This document shows positions 45,819-54,188 of a DNA stretch of 64,000 bases, piece by piece (the stretch's first letter is position 1; each line of letters opens with the position of its first letter). The stretch is taken from positions 434,001-498,000 of the forward strand of contig DFBJ01000009.1 in assembly GCA_002366565.1 (NCBI GenBank), in the 5' to 3' direction. The DNA comes from Bacteriovoracaceae bacterium UBA3083. GTDB taxonomy: Bacteria > Bdellovibrionota > Bacteriovoracia > Bacteriovoracales > Bacteriovoracaceae. The notes beneath the pieces were generated by a model. The model did not search any database and was not told where the DNA came from. It saw only the letters and a list, made by a program, of their open reading frames with translations. The translations under genes and the position numbers were made by a program.

Positions 45819-46423
45819 ATATTGAAATTAATTAACTTTTCTAAGTCATTGATAATAAAATCTCTTCCATTTTTTTGAATAATATTATTCTCTGCTAGTA
45901 AGGTCATTACACGAGCAACTGATTCAAAAGTTGTAACTGAAAAATCTGCAATCTCTTTTCTCGTCCAAACCTGGTCAGGATACCTTAACTTTAAGAAGAC
46001 AAGTGATTCGCTAACTCTTTGAGCAACAGTCTTATCATGTACTCCGGCAAGTCTCAATTCTGCCTGACCCAGATCAACTGCTAACTGTGAAACCATTTCC
46101 ATAAGAAGTTCAGGGTGCTCTTTACAAATTCTCTGACACTCTTCATTTGATATAATGATGATACTCGTATTTCCTAATGCCATAGAATTTGCATGATATG
46201 GTGAGTTGGCAAAATACGATCTATGTCCAAATATAGATCCTTTTCCAAATACTCTTAAAAAGACTTCTTTACCATTTGAAGAGTTATGAAAGAGTCCCAC
46301 TGTTCCAGACTCTATAAAGTAGAGACTTGTTGGCAGTGAGTCTTGTGCATAAATAATCTCTCCTCTCTTGTAATTACGAGAGTTTGAGTGCTTTATGAAA
46401 GGTTTAATTTTTTGATATTTCAT
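45815..46423 (-). CDS. Crp/Fnr family transcription regulator
   Basis: A 202-residue regulator: an N-terminal cyclic-nucleotide-binding-type barrel (about 8-115, with LYFIESGTVGLFH and GKGSIFGHRSYF) and a C-terminal winged helix (QVWTRKEIADFSVTTFESVARVMTLL). The recognition helix keeps Glu and Arg of FNR (ExxxR in FESVAR), fitting the TTGAT boxes on both sides. It lacks the N-terminal cysteine cluster of oxygen-sensing FNR. Its only two cysteines are close together (EECQRIC) in the sensor domain, a possible thiol or persulfide switch. It sits between the two gene sets it probably controls. Confidence 0.85.
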   Translation of the reverse strand: MKYQKIKPFIKHSNSRNYKRGEIIYAQDSLPTSLYFIESGTVGLFHNSSNGKEVFLRVFGKGSIFGHRSYFANSPYHANSMALGNTSIIIISNEECQRICKEHPELLMEMVSQLAVDLGQAELRLAGVHDKTVAQRVSESLVFLKLRYPDQVWTRKEIADFSVTTFESVARVMTLLAENNIIQKNGRDFIINDLEKLINFNI

Positions 46424-46437
46424 AGTTCTTTCTAAGT

Positions 46438-46451
46438 TTGATCTACATCAA
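46438..46451. promoter_or_regulatory. FNR-type box TTGAT-CTAC-ATCAA
   Basis: A perfect FNR-type site. Its centre is 32 bases upstream of the candidate -10 of the persulfide dioxygenase operon (46474-46479), the same spacing as at the TauE promoter. It is also 15 bases upstream of the regulator start, where binding would block the regulator's own promoter or leader. Confidence 0.78.
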
Positions 46452-46473
46452 TGTTAGATCTGTAGTTTAGGTT

Positions 46474-46479
46474 TATTCT
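46474..46479 (+). promoter_or_regulatory. -10 element (TATTCT) of the persulfide dioxygenase operon
   Basis: TATTCT predicts a start near 46486, placing the FNR-type box at about -41.5. TAATAT at 46479-46484 is an alternative -10 with a less standard spacing. Confidence 0.45.
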
Positions 46480-46519
46480 AATATTCGTAAGAGTCCATTA
46501 TAGGTCAAGGAGAATCAAT

Positions 46520-47371
46520 ATGGCAGAAGAACTAAAGGTTCAAGAATTCTTTGATAAAGATACGTCAACTTTGTCTTACATTATATATGATAGCGTAACT
46601 CGTGATGGAGTGATTGTCGACTCAGTACTAAATTACCATCCTGAGGATCAGAGTATTAGTTATGAATCAATTGAGATGTTATTAGATTTTATTAATTCTA
46701 ATAAATTAAAAATTCATTATATTTTGGATACTCATATTCATGCAGATCACTTTACTGGGGCAGCTTTACTAAAAGAATCTTTACCGTCTAGTCAGACAGG
46801 TATTGGAGATTTAGATGAAACTAGTAGAAGCTACTTTAAAGAAAAGTTTCCACATTTTAATGATCTTCCATATGATTTACTTCTAAAAGAGAATGAAGTT
46901 TTATCTGCAGGGTCAGTTAATATAGAAGTTCTTAAAACGCCTGGTCATACAGCTTCATGTGTTTCTTATAAAATAGGTGAAAATATTTTCACTGGTGATG
47001 TCATCTTTATACCAGACTCTGGAACTGGTCGATGTGACTTTCCTGGAGGAGATTCTGAAGAAATGTATCACTCGATTAAAGGAAAGTTATATTCACTTCC
47101 TGATCATTATAATATTTATGTTGGGCACGATTATTCACCGAATAATAGAGAGATGAAGTTTAAAACAACAGTGAAAGATGAACTAGATCATAATACTCAT
47201 CTAAATAAAGACATAGATGTAGATAAATTTGTTTCAATGAGAAGTTCAAGAGACAAAACTTTGAATTCTCCTAGATTATTAAATGAAAGTATTTATGTTA
47301 ATATCAATGGTGGGGATATAAGACCTATGTTGATTGATAATAAGAAAAGTATAATTAAGTTGGAGTTATAA
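46520..47371 (+). CDS. Persulfide dioxygenase-like MBL-fold hydrolase (Blh/ETHE1 type)
   Basis: A 283-residue metallo-beta-lactamase-fold protein. Metal-ligand motifs are THIHADH (about 71-77), TPGHTASCVSY, FTGDVIFIP and YVGHDYSP. The overall length and VQEFFDKDTSTLSYIIYD start match the Blh/ETHE1 persulfide dioxygenase group, which oxidises glutathione persulfide to sulfite. With YeeE/YedE proteins and a TauE exporter around it, H2S detoxification is the likely role. CAAGGAG lies before the ATG; its stop overlaps the next start. Confidence 0.87.
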   Translation: MAEELKVQEFFDKDTSTLSYIIYDSVTRDGVIVDSVLNYHPEDQSISYESIEMLLDFINSNKLKIHYILDTHIHADHFTGAALLKESLPSSQTGIGDLDETSRSYFKEKFPHFNDLPYDLLLKENEVLSAGSVNIEVLKTPGHTASCVSYKIGENIFTGDVIFIPDSGTGRCDFPGGDSEEMYHSIKGKLYSLPDHYNIYVGHDYSPNNREMKFKTTVKDELDHNTHLNKDIDVDKFVSMRSSRDKTLNSPRLLNESIYVNINGGDIRPMLIDNKKSIIKLEL

Positions 47372-47781
47372 TGGAAAATGTAATTAATCCACTTCTTGGT
47401 GGAATCATAATTGGAGTAGCGAGTTCTATTCTATTTATAGGAGTAGGAAAGATCTCTGGAATAAGTTCTATCCTTGCTCATCTTTTGAATAAGCCTACAT
47501 CAATTGATGTATGGAAATATTTATTTATTATAGGGTTATTAAGTGGTGGTTTTCTTTCTATATACCTATATCCAGAAGCTAATACTTTTGTTCTAGAAAA
47601 CTCAGTACTAGAAATTATTGTTGCTGGTCTCTTTGTAGGCTTTGGGACAAGGCTTGGAAGTGGTTGTACTTCAGGACATGGTGTGTGTGGAATATCGAGA
47701 CTCTCAAAGAGAAGTATTACCGCAACGGCCATCTTCATGTTATTTGGCATCATAACTGTAGCAGTTAAAGGAGTATTCTAA
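47371..47781 (+). CDS. YeeE/YedE (DUF395) membrane protein, first half
   Basis: A 136-residue inner-membrane protein with four helices and the hallmark GFGTRLGSGCTSGHGVCGISRLSKRS, where the cysteines line a path for sulfur compounds such as thiosulfate. It equals the N-terminal half of YeeE. It starts on the stop codon of the dioxygenase gene (1-base overlap) and is itself followed by the second half. Confidence 0.86.
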   Translation: MENVINPLLGGIIIGVASSILFIGVGKISGISSILAHLLNKPTSIDVWKYLFIIGLLSGGFLSIYLYPEANTFVLENSVLEIIVAGLFVGFGTRLGSGCTSGHGVCGISRLSKRSITATAIFMLFGIITVAVKGVF

Positions 47782-48191
47782 TGGCCTATAATATAATTTC
47801 TTTTATTTCAGGAGTTCTCTTTTCAGTTGGACTTGTTATTTCGGGTATGACGAATCCTAAAAAAGTAATTGGCTTTCTAGATATTTTTGGAGAGTGGGAC
47901 TATTCTCTTGCATTTGTTATGATTGGTGCAATTCTGGTTAACTTTTTAGTTTTCACTTTTGTAAAAAAAGAAACACCTGTCTGTGGAGATGGATTTAGCT
48001 TACCTACAAAGAGTTCTATAGATTGGAAGTTGATTACTGGATCAGCTTTGTTTGGTATTGGGTGGGGAATTGTTGGAATTTGTCCAGGACCAGGTATCGT
48101 AAATCTAACTTCTTTAAGTTCCGATTTTGTTCTTTTTGTTGGTAGTATGATGACTGGTATGTTTATTTTCAAACTAACAGGGATCAAATGA
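47781..48191 (+). CDS. YeeE/YedE (DUF395) membrane protein, second half
   Basis: A 136-residue four-helix partner of the preceding gene, with SVGLVISGMTNPKKVIGFLDIFGEWDYSLAFVM and GIGWGIVGICPGPGIVNL, the C-terminal half pattern of YeeE. Two half-size genes in tandem are usual in bigR-type H2S operons. It overlaps the following dehydrogenase gene by 4 bases. Confidence 0.86.
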   Translation: MAYNIISFISGVLFSVGLVISGMTNPKKVIGFLDIFGEWDYSLAFVMIGAILVNFLVFTFVKKETPVCGDGFSLPTKSSIDWKLITGSALFGIGWGIVGICPGPGIVNLTSLSSDFVLFVGSMMTGMFIFKLTGIK

Positions 48192-49243
48192 AAGTATTAA
48201 TTCTTTTTTCAATTTTATTATCTTTAAATATCAATGCAAAGATTAGTACAAATCTAGTCTTTAAGACGGATGATATTATTTGGGGCTTTGATTTTATTAA
48301 TAAAAGTAAAATCATTGCCACGCTAAAAGATGGAAAAATTTTAGAAATAGATTTGAAGTCAAAGAAGAGTAAAGAGTTGCAGGCACCAGAGGTTGTGGTG
48401 AGTGGGCAAGGAGGTCTTCTTGATATCCACTATAAAGTGATTAATAAGATTCCCTATGTTTACTATACCTTTTCTAAGAAAGTAGGAAAAACTCTTGTGA
48501 CAGCTTTAGGGCGAGCTATTTACTCTGATGGAAAGCTAAGTAAGCATCAGACTCTTTTTGAATCTAAGATTTATAGTAGCAGAAGTATACACTTTGGCTC
48601 AAGACTTGCCTTTGTCGAAAATTCTATTTTTATGACGATTGGAGATAGAGGAGAGAGACACTACGCTCAAAAATTAGATTATCATAATGGTAAAATTCTT
48701 AGACTCTCTTTAGAGGGAAAGTCCTTATCTGATAATCCATTTTATAATACAAAGGATGCTCTTCCAGAGATATGGAGTCTAGGGCATAGAAACCCACAGG
48801 GGATATTCTATGATAGCACTTCTAAACAACTCTATAGCAGTGAATTTGGACCGCGTGGTGGTGATGAGTTAAACCTTGTCCAAAAAGGATTAAACTATGG
48901 TTGGCCAGTAATTACTTATGGAAAAGAGTATTGGGGACCAAGTATTGGAGAAGAGAAAAAAGATGGCATGGAACAGCCTCTTGTGAATTGGACTCCAAGT
49001 ATATCGCCGTCTGGTTTAACTATTTATACTGGAGATAAGAATTCAAAGTGGAAAGGAAGCTTCTTTCTGGCATGTCTAGGCTCTACGCACTTACATAGAG
49101 TTGTGTTGAAAAATAATAAGTTAGTAAAAGAAGAAAGCTTATTAGAAAAACTAGAAGAACGAATTAGACATGTTCGAACAGGATTAGATGGAGAGCTTTA
49201 CTTCTCAACAGATAGTGGAAAGATATTTACAGTGCATCAGTAA
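48188..49243 (+). CDS. Periplasmic PQQ-dependent sugar dehydrogenase-like protein (YliI/Asd type)
   Basis: A 351-residue exported beta-propeller. A signal peptide ends at NINAK. Family landmarks are GQGGLLDIHY, LGRAIYSDGKL, IFMTIGDRGERHYAQ, HNGKILRLS, EIWSLGHRNPQGI, FGPRGGDELNLVQKGLNYGWPVITYG and PSISPSGLTIYTG. Soluble aldose dehydrogenases of this type use PQQ and calcium. It overlaps the YeeE half by 4 bases, so it is translated with the sulfur operon; a functional link is unclear. Confidence 0.85.
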   Translation: MKVLILFSILLSLNINAKISTNLVFKTDDIIWGFDFINKSKIIATLKDGKILEIDLKSKKSKELQAPEVVVSGQGGLLDIHYKVINKIPYVYYTFSKKVGKTLVTALGRAIYSDGKLSKHQTLFESKIYSSRSIHFGSRLAFVENSIFMTIGDRGERHYAQKLDYHNGKILRLSLEGKSLSDNPFYNTKDALPEIWSLGHRNPQGIFYDSTSKQLYSSEFGPRGGDELNLVQKGLNYGWPVITYGKEYWGPSIGEEKKDGMEQPLVNWTPSISPSGLTIYTGDKNSKWKGSFFLACLGSTHLHRVVLKNNKLVKEESLLEKLEERIRHVRTGLDGELYFSTDSGKIFTVHQ

Positions 49244-49958
49244 CTGGCTCATCTTTAAATCCTAGTCTACCAATAAAAGGAAGCTTTAGAGCAGGTCGCC
49301 AAAGATCAATTCCAAAGCTTAATCCAAGAAGGTTTACTTCTAAACCTTCTTCAATTCCCGCTGTTACTCCAAGTAGTCCATAAGCCGAAAGTTGATAACC
49401 TTTATTACTAGGGCTATCCGCTAAAAGAGAATTATCTACAAGGTAGTCTTTACCAACTCCATTTGCTGGAAGCTCCAGTGGGAGCTCTTCAATACTTCTT
49501 ATAATATGTGAGACAAATGTATTTGAGTTCGGACCAGGCCATAGTCTGTATATTTTCTTATGAGGATAGTCTGCGATGATCTTCTTTGTCTTTTCAATGA
49601 CTACTCTCGCTTTTTCCCCTGTTACTTCATATAGGAGTGTAGGGTCATTATCAAACCACTTTCTATCAGGAAGGTCCTTTTGAACTGAAACAGATGAACC
49701 AGTTCTTCTTATATTCCAAGATGTTACTTGGGCCACAGTGTAGCTGTCTTCATCTTTTAACTTCCAAGCAACCCACGGATGTGTTCCAAGATATCCTCTC
49801 CAAGAGAAGGCCCTTGCATAGTAGACTTGATAGATATCTTCTTTTTGATCTTCTGCTTTTGTTGCAATTCCTGCACTTGCCCTAGAAGCTGTTCTCCAGT
49901 CTTTTGAAGAGCATGAGGAGAGAAGTGTTAGGAATAGAATTATAGGTAGTATTTTCAT
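49227..49958 (-). CDS. DUF3750 lipoprotein
   Basis: A 243-residue predicted lipoprotein (lipobox LSSC). It matches the DUF3750 family: YYARAFSWRGYLGTHPWVAWK, DLPDRKWFDNDPTLL, IADYPHKKIYRLWPGPNSNTFVSHIIR and GKDYLV. The family role is unknown. Its end overlaps the convergent dehydrogenase gene by 17 bases; the LysR gene lies upstream on the same strand. Confidence 0.8.
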   Translation of the reverse strand: MKILPIILFLTLLSSCSSKDWRTASRASAGIATKAEDQKEDIYQVYYARAFSWRGYLGTHPWVAWKLKDEDSYTVAQVTSWNIRRTGSSVSVQKDLPDRKWFDNDPTLLYEVTGEKARVVIEKTKKIIADYPHKKIYRLWPGPNSNTFVSHIIRSIEELPLELPANGVGKDYLVDNSLLADSPSNKGYQLSAYGLLGVTAGIEEGLEVNLLGLSFGIDLWRPALKLPFIGRLGFKDEPVTDAL

Positions 49959-49968
49959 GTTTAAGATT

Positions 49969-50832
49969 TTATTGAAAATCTTCTATTAAGTCTAGGAAGG
50001 CCTTAGTTCTCTTAGACAAATTACTTGTTGGTGTGTAGAGAATTCGAATTGATTGGGTAGGTCCTCTCCATTTTGGAAAGATATGAACGAGTTTTCCTGC
50101 TCTTATATAATCTTCACAATAGAAGTTAGGAGCTATTGTAATTCCATTTCCATTTACTGCCATATTTAAAAGCATTGGAATACTGCTTGTGTTAATTCTA
50201 TATCTATAGTCTATTCTTTGATCATTTTCTTCTGTTAGATTATTAAAATCAAAATTTCTAAAGGTTAGAATTTTATGATCTTTTAAATCTTGAGCAGTTT
50301 GAGGAATTCCAAATCTTTGAACATATTCTCTAGAAGCAATAGCTATGAAATGAACATCTTTGAATGAGCGTTGAATCAAATTAGAGTCTTCCAGTTGTCC
50401 AACTCTAAAAGCGAGATCTATATTTTCTTTTGTTAAATCCAAGTAATCATTTGTGAGAATAGTTTGAACTTCAACGTTTGGATAGAGGTCGTTATATTTA
50501 GCTATAATGTCTAAGAGAATTGACTGACCAAGATCATCTGGAGCAGTAACTCTAAGAACACCACCGACCTCTTTTTTTGAGTCGCTTATGTGCTCTACCT
50601 CTTCTTCTAATTTTGAGATTAATTCTTGTATATTTTGAAAGAACTCTCTTCCTTCATTTGTGAGTGCTATTTGTCTGGTCGTTCGTCTAATTAGTCCAAC
50701 TTCGAGCTCTTTTTCTAGGCGAGAGATGGCCCTGCTTACTCTGGACTTAGGTTGTCTTAGGGCCTCTGCTGCTTTAGTGAAACTACCTAATTCCGATACT
50801 TTAGCAAATGTCTTGAGTAGGTTTAAGTCCAT
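49969..50832 (-). CDS. LysR family regulator of the YceI-pirin unit
   Basis: A 287-residue LTTR: an N-terminal winged helix (LNLLKTFAKVSELGSFTKAAEALRQPKSRVSRAISRLEKEL) and a C-terminal periplasmic-binding-like effector domain. AGGAG precedes the ATG, and that sequence lies inside a repeated operator-like motif (50838-50882), so autoregulation is likely. It is divergent from yceI and pirin, which are its probable targets. Confidence 0.9.
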   Translation of the reverse strand: MDLNLLKTFAKVSELGSFTKAAEALRQPKSRVSRAISRLEKELEVGLIRRTTRQIALTNEGREFFQNIQELISKLEEEVEHISDSKKEVGGVLRVTAPDDLGQSILLDIIAKYNDLYPNVEVQTILTNDYLDLTKENIDLAFRVGQLEDSNLIQRSFKDVHFIAIASREYVQRFGIPQTAQDLKDHKILTFRNFDFNNLTEENDQRIDYRYRINTSSIPMLLNMAVNGNGITIAPNFYCEDYIRAGKLVHIFPKWRGPTQSIRILYTPTSNLSKRTKAFLDLIEDFQ

Positions 50833-50837
50833 ACTGT

Positions 50838-50882
50838 TCTCCTGTTGAAACAGTGTATCTCGATTGTGTCTCCTGTTGCAAC
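50838..50882. promoter_or_regulatory. Paired LysR operator candidate between LysR gene and yceI
   Basis: The motif TCTCCTGTTGnAAC occurs twice in direct orientation, at 50838-50851 and 50869-50882, 31 bases apart, that is three helical turns. Each copy has dyad symmetry (CTGTT-GA-AACAG and GTTGCAAC). The first covers the LysR ribosome-binding site. Confidence 0.6.
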
Positions 50883-50933
50883 TTAAGTTCTTCGGCGATA
50901 ATAAATAAAAAACAATCTATAAGGAGATTTAAA

Positions 50934-51476
50934 ATGAAAGGTTTATTGATTAGTGCACTTACTGTTTTTTCACTAACTTCATTTGCTGCAGATGTTGATC
51001 TTGCAAAGAGTGAGTTTAACTGGAAAGGAACGAAGGTAACTGGTGAGCATACTGGTAAGTTAAAACTTAAAAAGGCGAGTGTTAAGTTAAACGATAAGGG
51101 TCTAATAGAGTCGGGAACTCTTGTTATCGATTTAAACTCTTTAACAGTTACAGATCTATCAGGTGAGTGGGCAACTAAATTTTTAACTCATATGAAGAGT
51201 GATGACTTCTTTAACATTGCAAAATTTCCTGAAGCTACTCTAGTTGTAAAAAATGATACAGGTTCAAAAATTAAGGGAATTCTAACGATTAAAGGAAAGT
51301 CTAATCCTGTTGAATTTTCTTACAAGAAATCTGGCTCTGAGTACGTTGGAGTTTTAACTTTTGATAGAACTAAGTTTGATATGATTTATGGTTCTGGAAA
51401 CTACTTCAAAAATCTTGGAGATAAGATGATTCATAATGAAGTGACGTTAAATTTTAAATTAGTTCTTAATAAGTAA
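50934..51476 (+). CDS. YceI family periplasmic protein
   Basis: A 180-residue exported lipocalin-like protein. The start is at 50934, where AAGGAG lies 8 bases before an ATG opening a signal peptide that ends at SFAA; longer in-frame forms lack both. The YceI fold shows as DLAKSEFNWKGTKVTGEHTGKLKLK and MKSDDFFNIAKFPEATLVV, ending MIHNEVTLNFKLVLNK. Members bind polyisoprenoid-like lipids and are stress-induced. The pirin gene follows 16 bases later. Confidence 0.88.
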   Translation: MKGLLISALTVFSLTSFAADVDLAKSEFNWKGTKVTGEHTGKLKLKKASVKLNDKGLIESGTLVIDLNSLTVTDLSGEWATKFLTHMKSDDFFNIAKFPEATLVVKNDTGSKIKGILTIKGKSNPVEFSYKKSGSEYVGVLTFDRTKFDMIYGSGNYFKNLGDKMIHNEVTLNFKLVLNK

Positions 51477-51492
51477 TAGTTAGAGGGATAAA

Positions 51493-52353
51493 ATGTCAGA
51501 GACAAAAGTAGTAAAAGTTTTAAAAAATAGTAGAAAACATTGGGTTGGTGATGGCTTCTACGTAAGTACGCTATGGAGTCCTGGCACATCTCTCTATGAT
51601 TATACAAATCCATTTCTATTGCTTGATTTTGCAGCGCCAATGAACTTTACTCCAACTTCCAAAAGAAGAGGAGTTGGAGTTCACCCTCACCGTGGTTTTG
51701 AGACTGTCACTTTCGCAATGAAAGGGGAAGTTGAGCATAGAGATTCAAGTGGCGGTGGTGGAGTCATTTATCCTGGGGGAGTTCAGTGGATGACAGCTGC
51801 CTCAGGGGTAGTTCATGATGAGTTTCACTCAGAGGACTTCTCTAAGAAAGGTGGAGAATTCTCAATGGTTCAATTATGGGTGAATTTACCAGCAGAACTT
51901 AAGATGAGTGAACCAAAATACCAAGGTGTTGAAGACAGTAGCTTTCCCAGAGTTAATGAAGGAAGCCACAAAGTGAAAGTTATAGCTGGAGAATATGAAA
52001 GTACTGAAGGGCCTTGCTCTACACATAGTCCAATAAATATTTTTGAAGTTTCCTTTTCTGAAAATGGAACTTTTCAATATATATGCTCAGATAGTATGAC
52101 AACAATTGCTTTAATTATTGATGGTGAAGTTAATATTTCAAATCAGAATTATGGTCCAGAACAGGGACTAGCTCTTAGTAAAGATGGGGATCGATTTGAA
52201 ATAACAGGAGTAGCTGGTTCTAAGCTACTAATATTAAGTGGGGAGCCTATAGATGAGCCTGTAGCGTCATATGGACCTTTTGTTATGAATACAAAAGAAG
52301 AACTCGTTCAGGCCGTTGAAGACTTCAATGCAAGCCGAATGGGGAATTTGTAA
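51493..52353 (+). CDS. Pirin family protein
   Basis: A 286-residue two-cupin protein. The metal-binding motif is in VGVHPHRGFETVTFAMKGEVEHRDSSG, followed by VQWMTAASGVVHDEFH, so four metal ligands (three His, one Glu) are likely present. The C-terminal pirin half has GSKLLILSGEPIDEPVASYGPFVMNT. Pirins act as redox sensors or quercetinase-like dioxygenases. With YceI and LysR it forms a common redox-response unit. Confidence 0.9.
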   Translation: MSETKVVKVLKNSRKHWVGDGFYVSTLWSPGTSLYDYTNPFLLLDFAAPMNFTPTSKRRGVGVHPHRGFETVTFAMKGEVEHRDSSGGGGVIYPGGVQWMTAASGVVHDEFHSEDFSKKGGEFSMVQLWVNLPAELKMSEPKYQGVEDSSFPRVNEGSHKVKVIAGEYESTEGPCSTHSPINIFEVSFSENGTFQYICSDSMTTIALIIDGEVNISNQNYGPEQGLALSKDGDRFEITGVAGSKLLILSGEPIDEPVASYGPFVMNTKEELVQAVEDFNASRMGNL

Positions 52354-52388
52354 TAGTCGATGATTTAATTTTTTGATACGCTCTGCTA

Positions 52389-54188
52389 ATGAGAAATGAA
52401 AGGCTACATTCTATTTTAAAAGAAACTTTTGGACACCAAGAGTTTCGTTTAGAACAATTAAATATTATAAATTCAATTTTAGATGGTACTGACACCCTCG
52501 CTATAATGCCAACTGGTGGTGGGAAGTCTATGTGTTTTCAAGTTCCTGCTCTCTATCTCGATGGAGTTACGGTCGTCATTTCGCCGCTTATTTCTCTAAT
52601 GAGTGATCAGGTTGCAAACCTTTCTAATAATGGTGTGTCAGCTTGCTATTTAAACTCAAATCAAAGTCCAGAAGAAAAAGCTGAAGCACGTGAGAGATTA
52701 CTTAGTGGTGAAGTTAAATTAGTATACGTCTCTCCTGAAGGAATTCTCTCTGGGGGGATTTCAAACTTTTTACAAAATCTAAATATAGGCCTTGTTGCAA
52801 TTGATGAGGCTCACTGTGTTTCTCAATGGGGACATGAGTTCAGACCTGACTATACTCGACTTGGAGGACTGAAAGATATATTTCCTGATGTTCCAATTCT
52901 TGCATTAACGGCAACTGCAGATGAGAAGACTAGAGCTGATATAACTCATCAGTTAAGAATGAATACTCCAAATATATTTATCTCTTCATTTGATAGAGCA
53001 AATATTAAATATACAATTCTTGAAAGAGAAGACGAAATAAAGCAGTTAGACGAGTTTATAAATAAGAACCATAAAGGTGATACTGGAATTGTTTATTGCC
53101 TATCAAGAAGAAAGGTTGAAGCAGTTTCTAAAAAACTTAGGGAGCGAGGACATCAGTCCTATGCATATCATGCAGGACTCACTAGAGAACAAAGAGACTT
53201 TGCACAAAAGACATTTAGTAATGAAGAAAATGTAGTTATTGTTGCAACGATTGCTTTTGGTATGGGGATTGATAGGCCTGATGTTAGGTTTGTCGCTCAC
53301 TTAGATCTTCCAAAAAGTGTGGAGAGTTATTATCAAGAAACAGGTCGAGCTGGTAGAGATGGTCTGCCTGCTAATGCTTGGATGGTATATGGTCTACAAG
53401 ACGTTATAAAACTTTCTCAAATGTTAGAGACCACTGAAGCACATGAGAACTATAAAAAAGTTGCAAGAGGCAAGCTTGATTCAATGCTTTCTATTTGTGA
53501 GACGACAAAGTGTCGAAGAAATTTCTTATTACAATACTTTGAAGAAGATAGTCCTGAACAATGCGATAATTGTGACACTTGCCTACATCCAGGTGAAACA
53601 TGGGATGGAAGAGTTGATGCACAAAAAGTTCTTTCTACTATTTATAGGACAGAACAAAGGTATGGGGCAGGCTATATAGTTGACGTCTTAAGAGGAAGTA
53701 AGAATGCCAAAGTTGAAGAGAGAGGACATGATAAACTCTCTGTTTATGGTATTGGAAAGGGTGAAACTAAGTCTCATTGGAACTTAATCATCAGACAGTT
53801 ACTAAACTTAAAGTATATATGCATTAAGAGTTGGGAATATAGAACTCTTGGACTTATGAAGAAAAGTGAAAATCTTTTAAAGGGAAATGAAGAATTTCTT
53901 CTTAAAAAGAGAAAGATTACTCTTAGAGTCGCTACTGAAAAGGTCGCAAGTAGTCATGAGAGAAATGACTTATTTGAAGAACTTAGAAAAGTGAGAAAAG
54001 TAATTGCAAAGGAAAATGGTCTTGCTCCTTACATGGTCTTTGGTGATAAATCGTTACATGATATGTGTCAGATTCTTCCAAGGTCAAAAGATGAATTCTT
54101 AATGGTCAATGGAGTAGGTAGTAGTAAGTGTGAAAAATATAGTGATGTATTTTTAAAAGAAATCAATACCTATATTTCAAAGAGCTAG
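52389..54188 (+). CDS. recQ: ATP-dependent DNA helicase RecQ
   Basis: A 599-residue 3'-5' helicase for recombination repair. Motif I MPTGGGKSM (about 39-47), motif II IDEAHCVSQWGHEFRPDYTRLG, LALTATAD and motif VI YYQETGRAGRDG are intact. The zinc-binding RQC cysteines are in CRRNFLLQYFEEDSPEQCDNCDTC (about 376-399), followed by a winged helix and an HRDC domain (about 520-599). The length is normal. It ends overlapping the convergent hybrid kinase by 4 bases. Confidence 0.95.
   Translation: MRNERLHSILKETFGHQEFRLEQLNIINSILDGTDTLAIMPTGGGKSMCFQVPALYLDGVTVVISPLISLMSDQVANLSNNGVSACYLNSNQSPEEKAEARERLLSGEVKLVYVSPEGILSGGISNFLQNLNIGLVAIDEAHCVSQWGHEFRPDYTRLGGLKDIFPDVPILALTATADEKTRADITHQLRMNTPNIFISSFDRANIKYTILEREDEIKQLDEFINKNHKGDTGIVYCLSRRKVEAVSKKLRERGHQSYAYHAGLTREQRDFAQKTFSNEENVVIVATIAFGMGIDRPDVRFVAHLDLPKSVESYYQETGRAGRDGLPANAWMVYGLQDVIKLSQMLETTEAHENYKKVARGKLDSMLSICETTKCRRNFLLQYFEEDSPEQCDNCDTCLHPGETWDGRVDAQKVLSTIYRTEQRYGAGYIVDVLRGSKNAKVEERGHDKLSVYGIGKGETKSHWNLIIRQLLNLKYICIKSWEYRTLGLMKKSENLLKGNEEFLLKKRKITLRVATEKVASSHERNDLFEELRKVRKVIAKENGLAPYMVFGDKSLHDMCQILPRSKDEFLMVNGVGSSKCEKYSDVFLKEINTYISKS

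Noticed and set aside
47478..48187. Minus-strand frames opposite the YeeE/YedE genes
   Set aside because: They mirror strongly supported membrane-protein genes and have odd composition.
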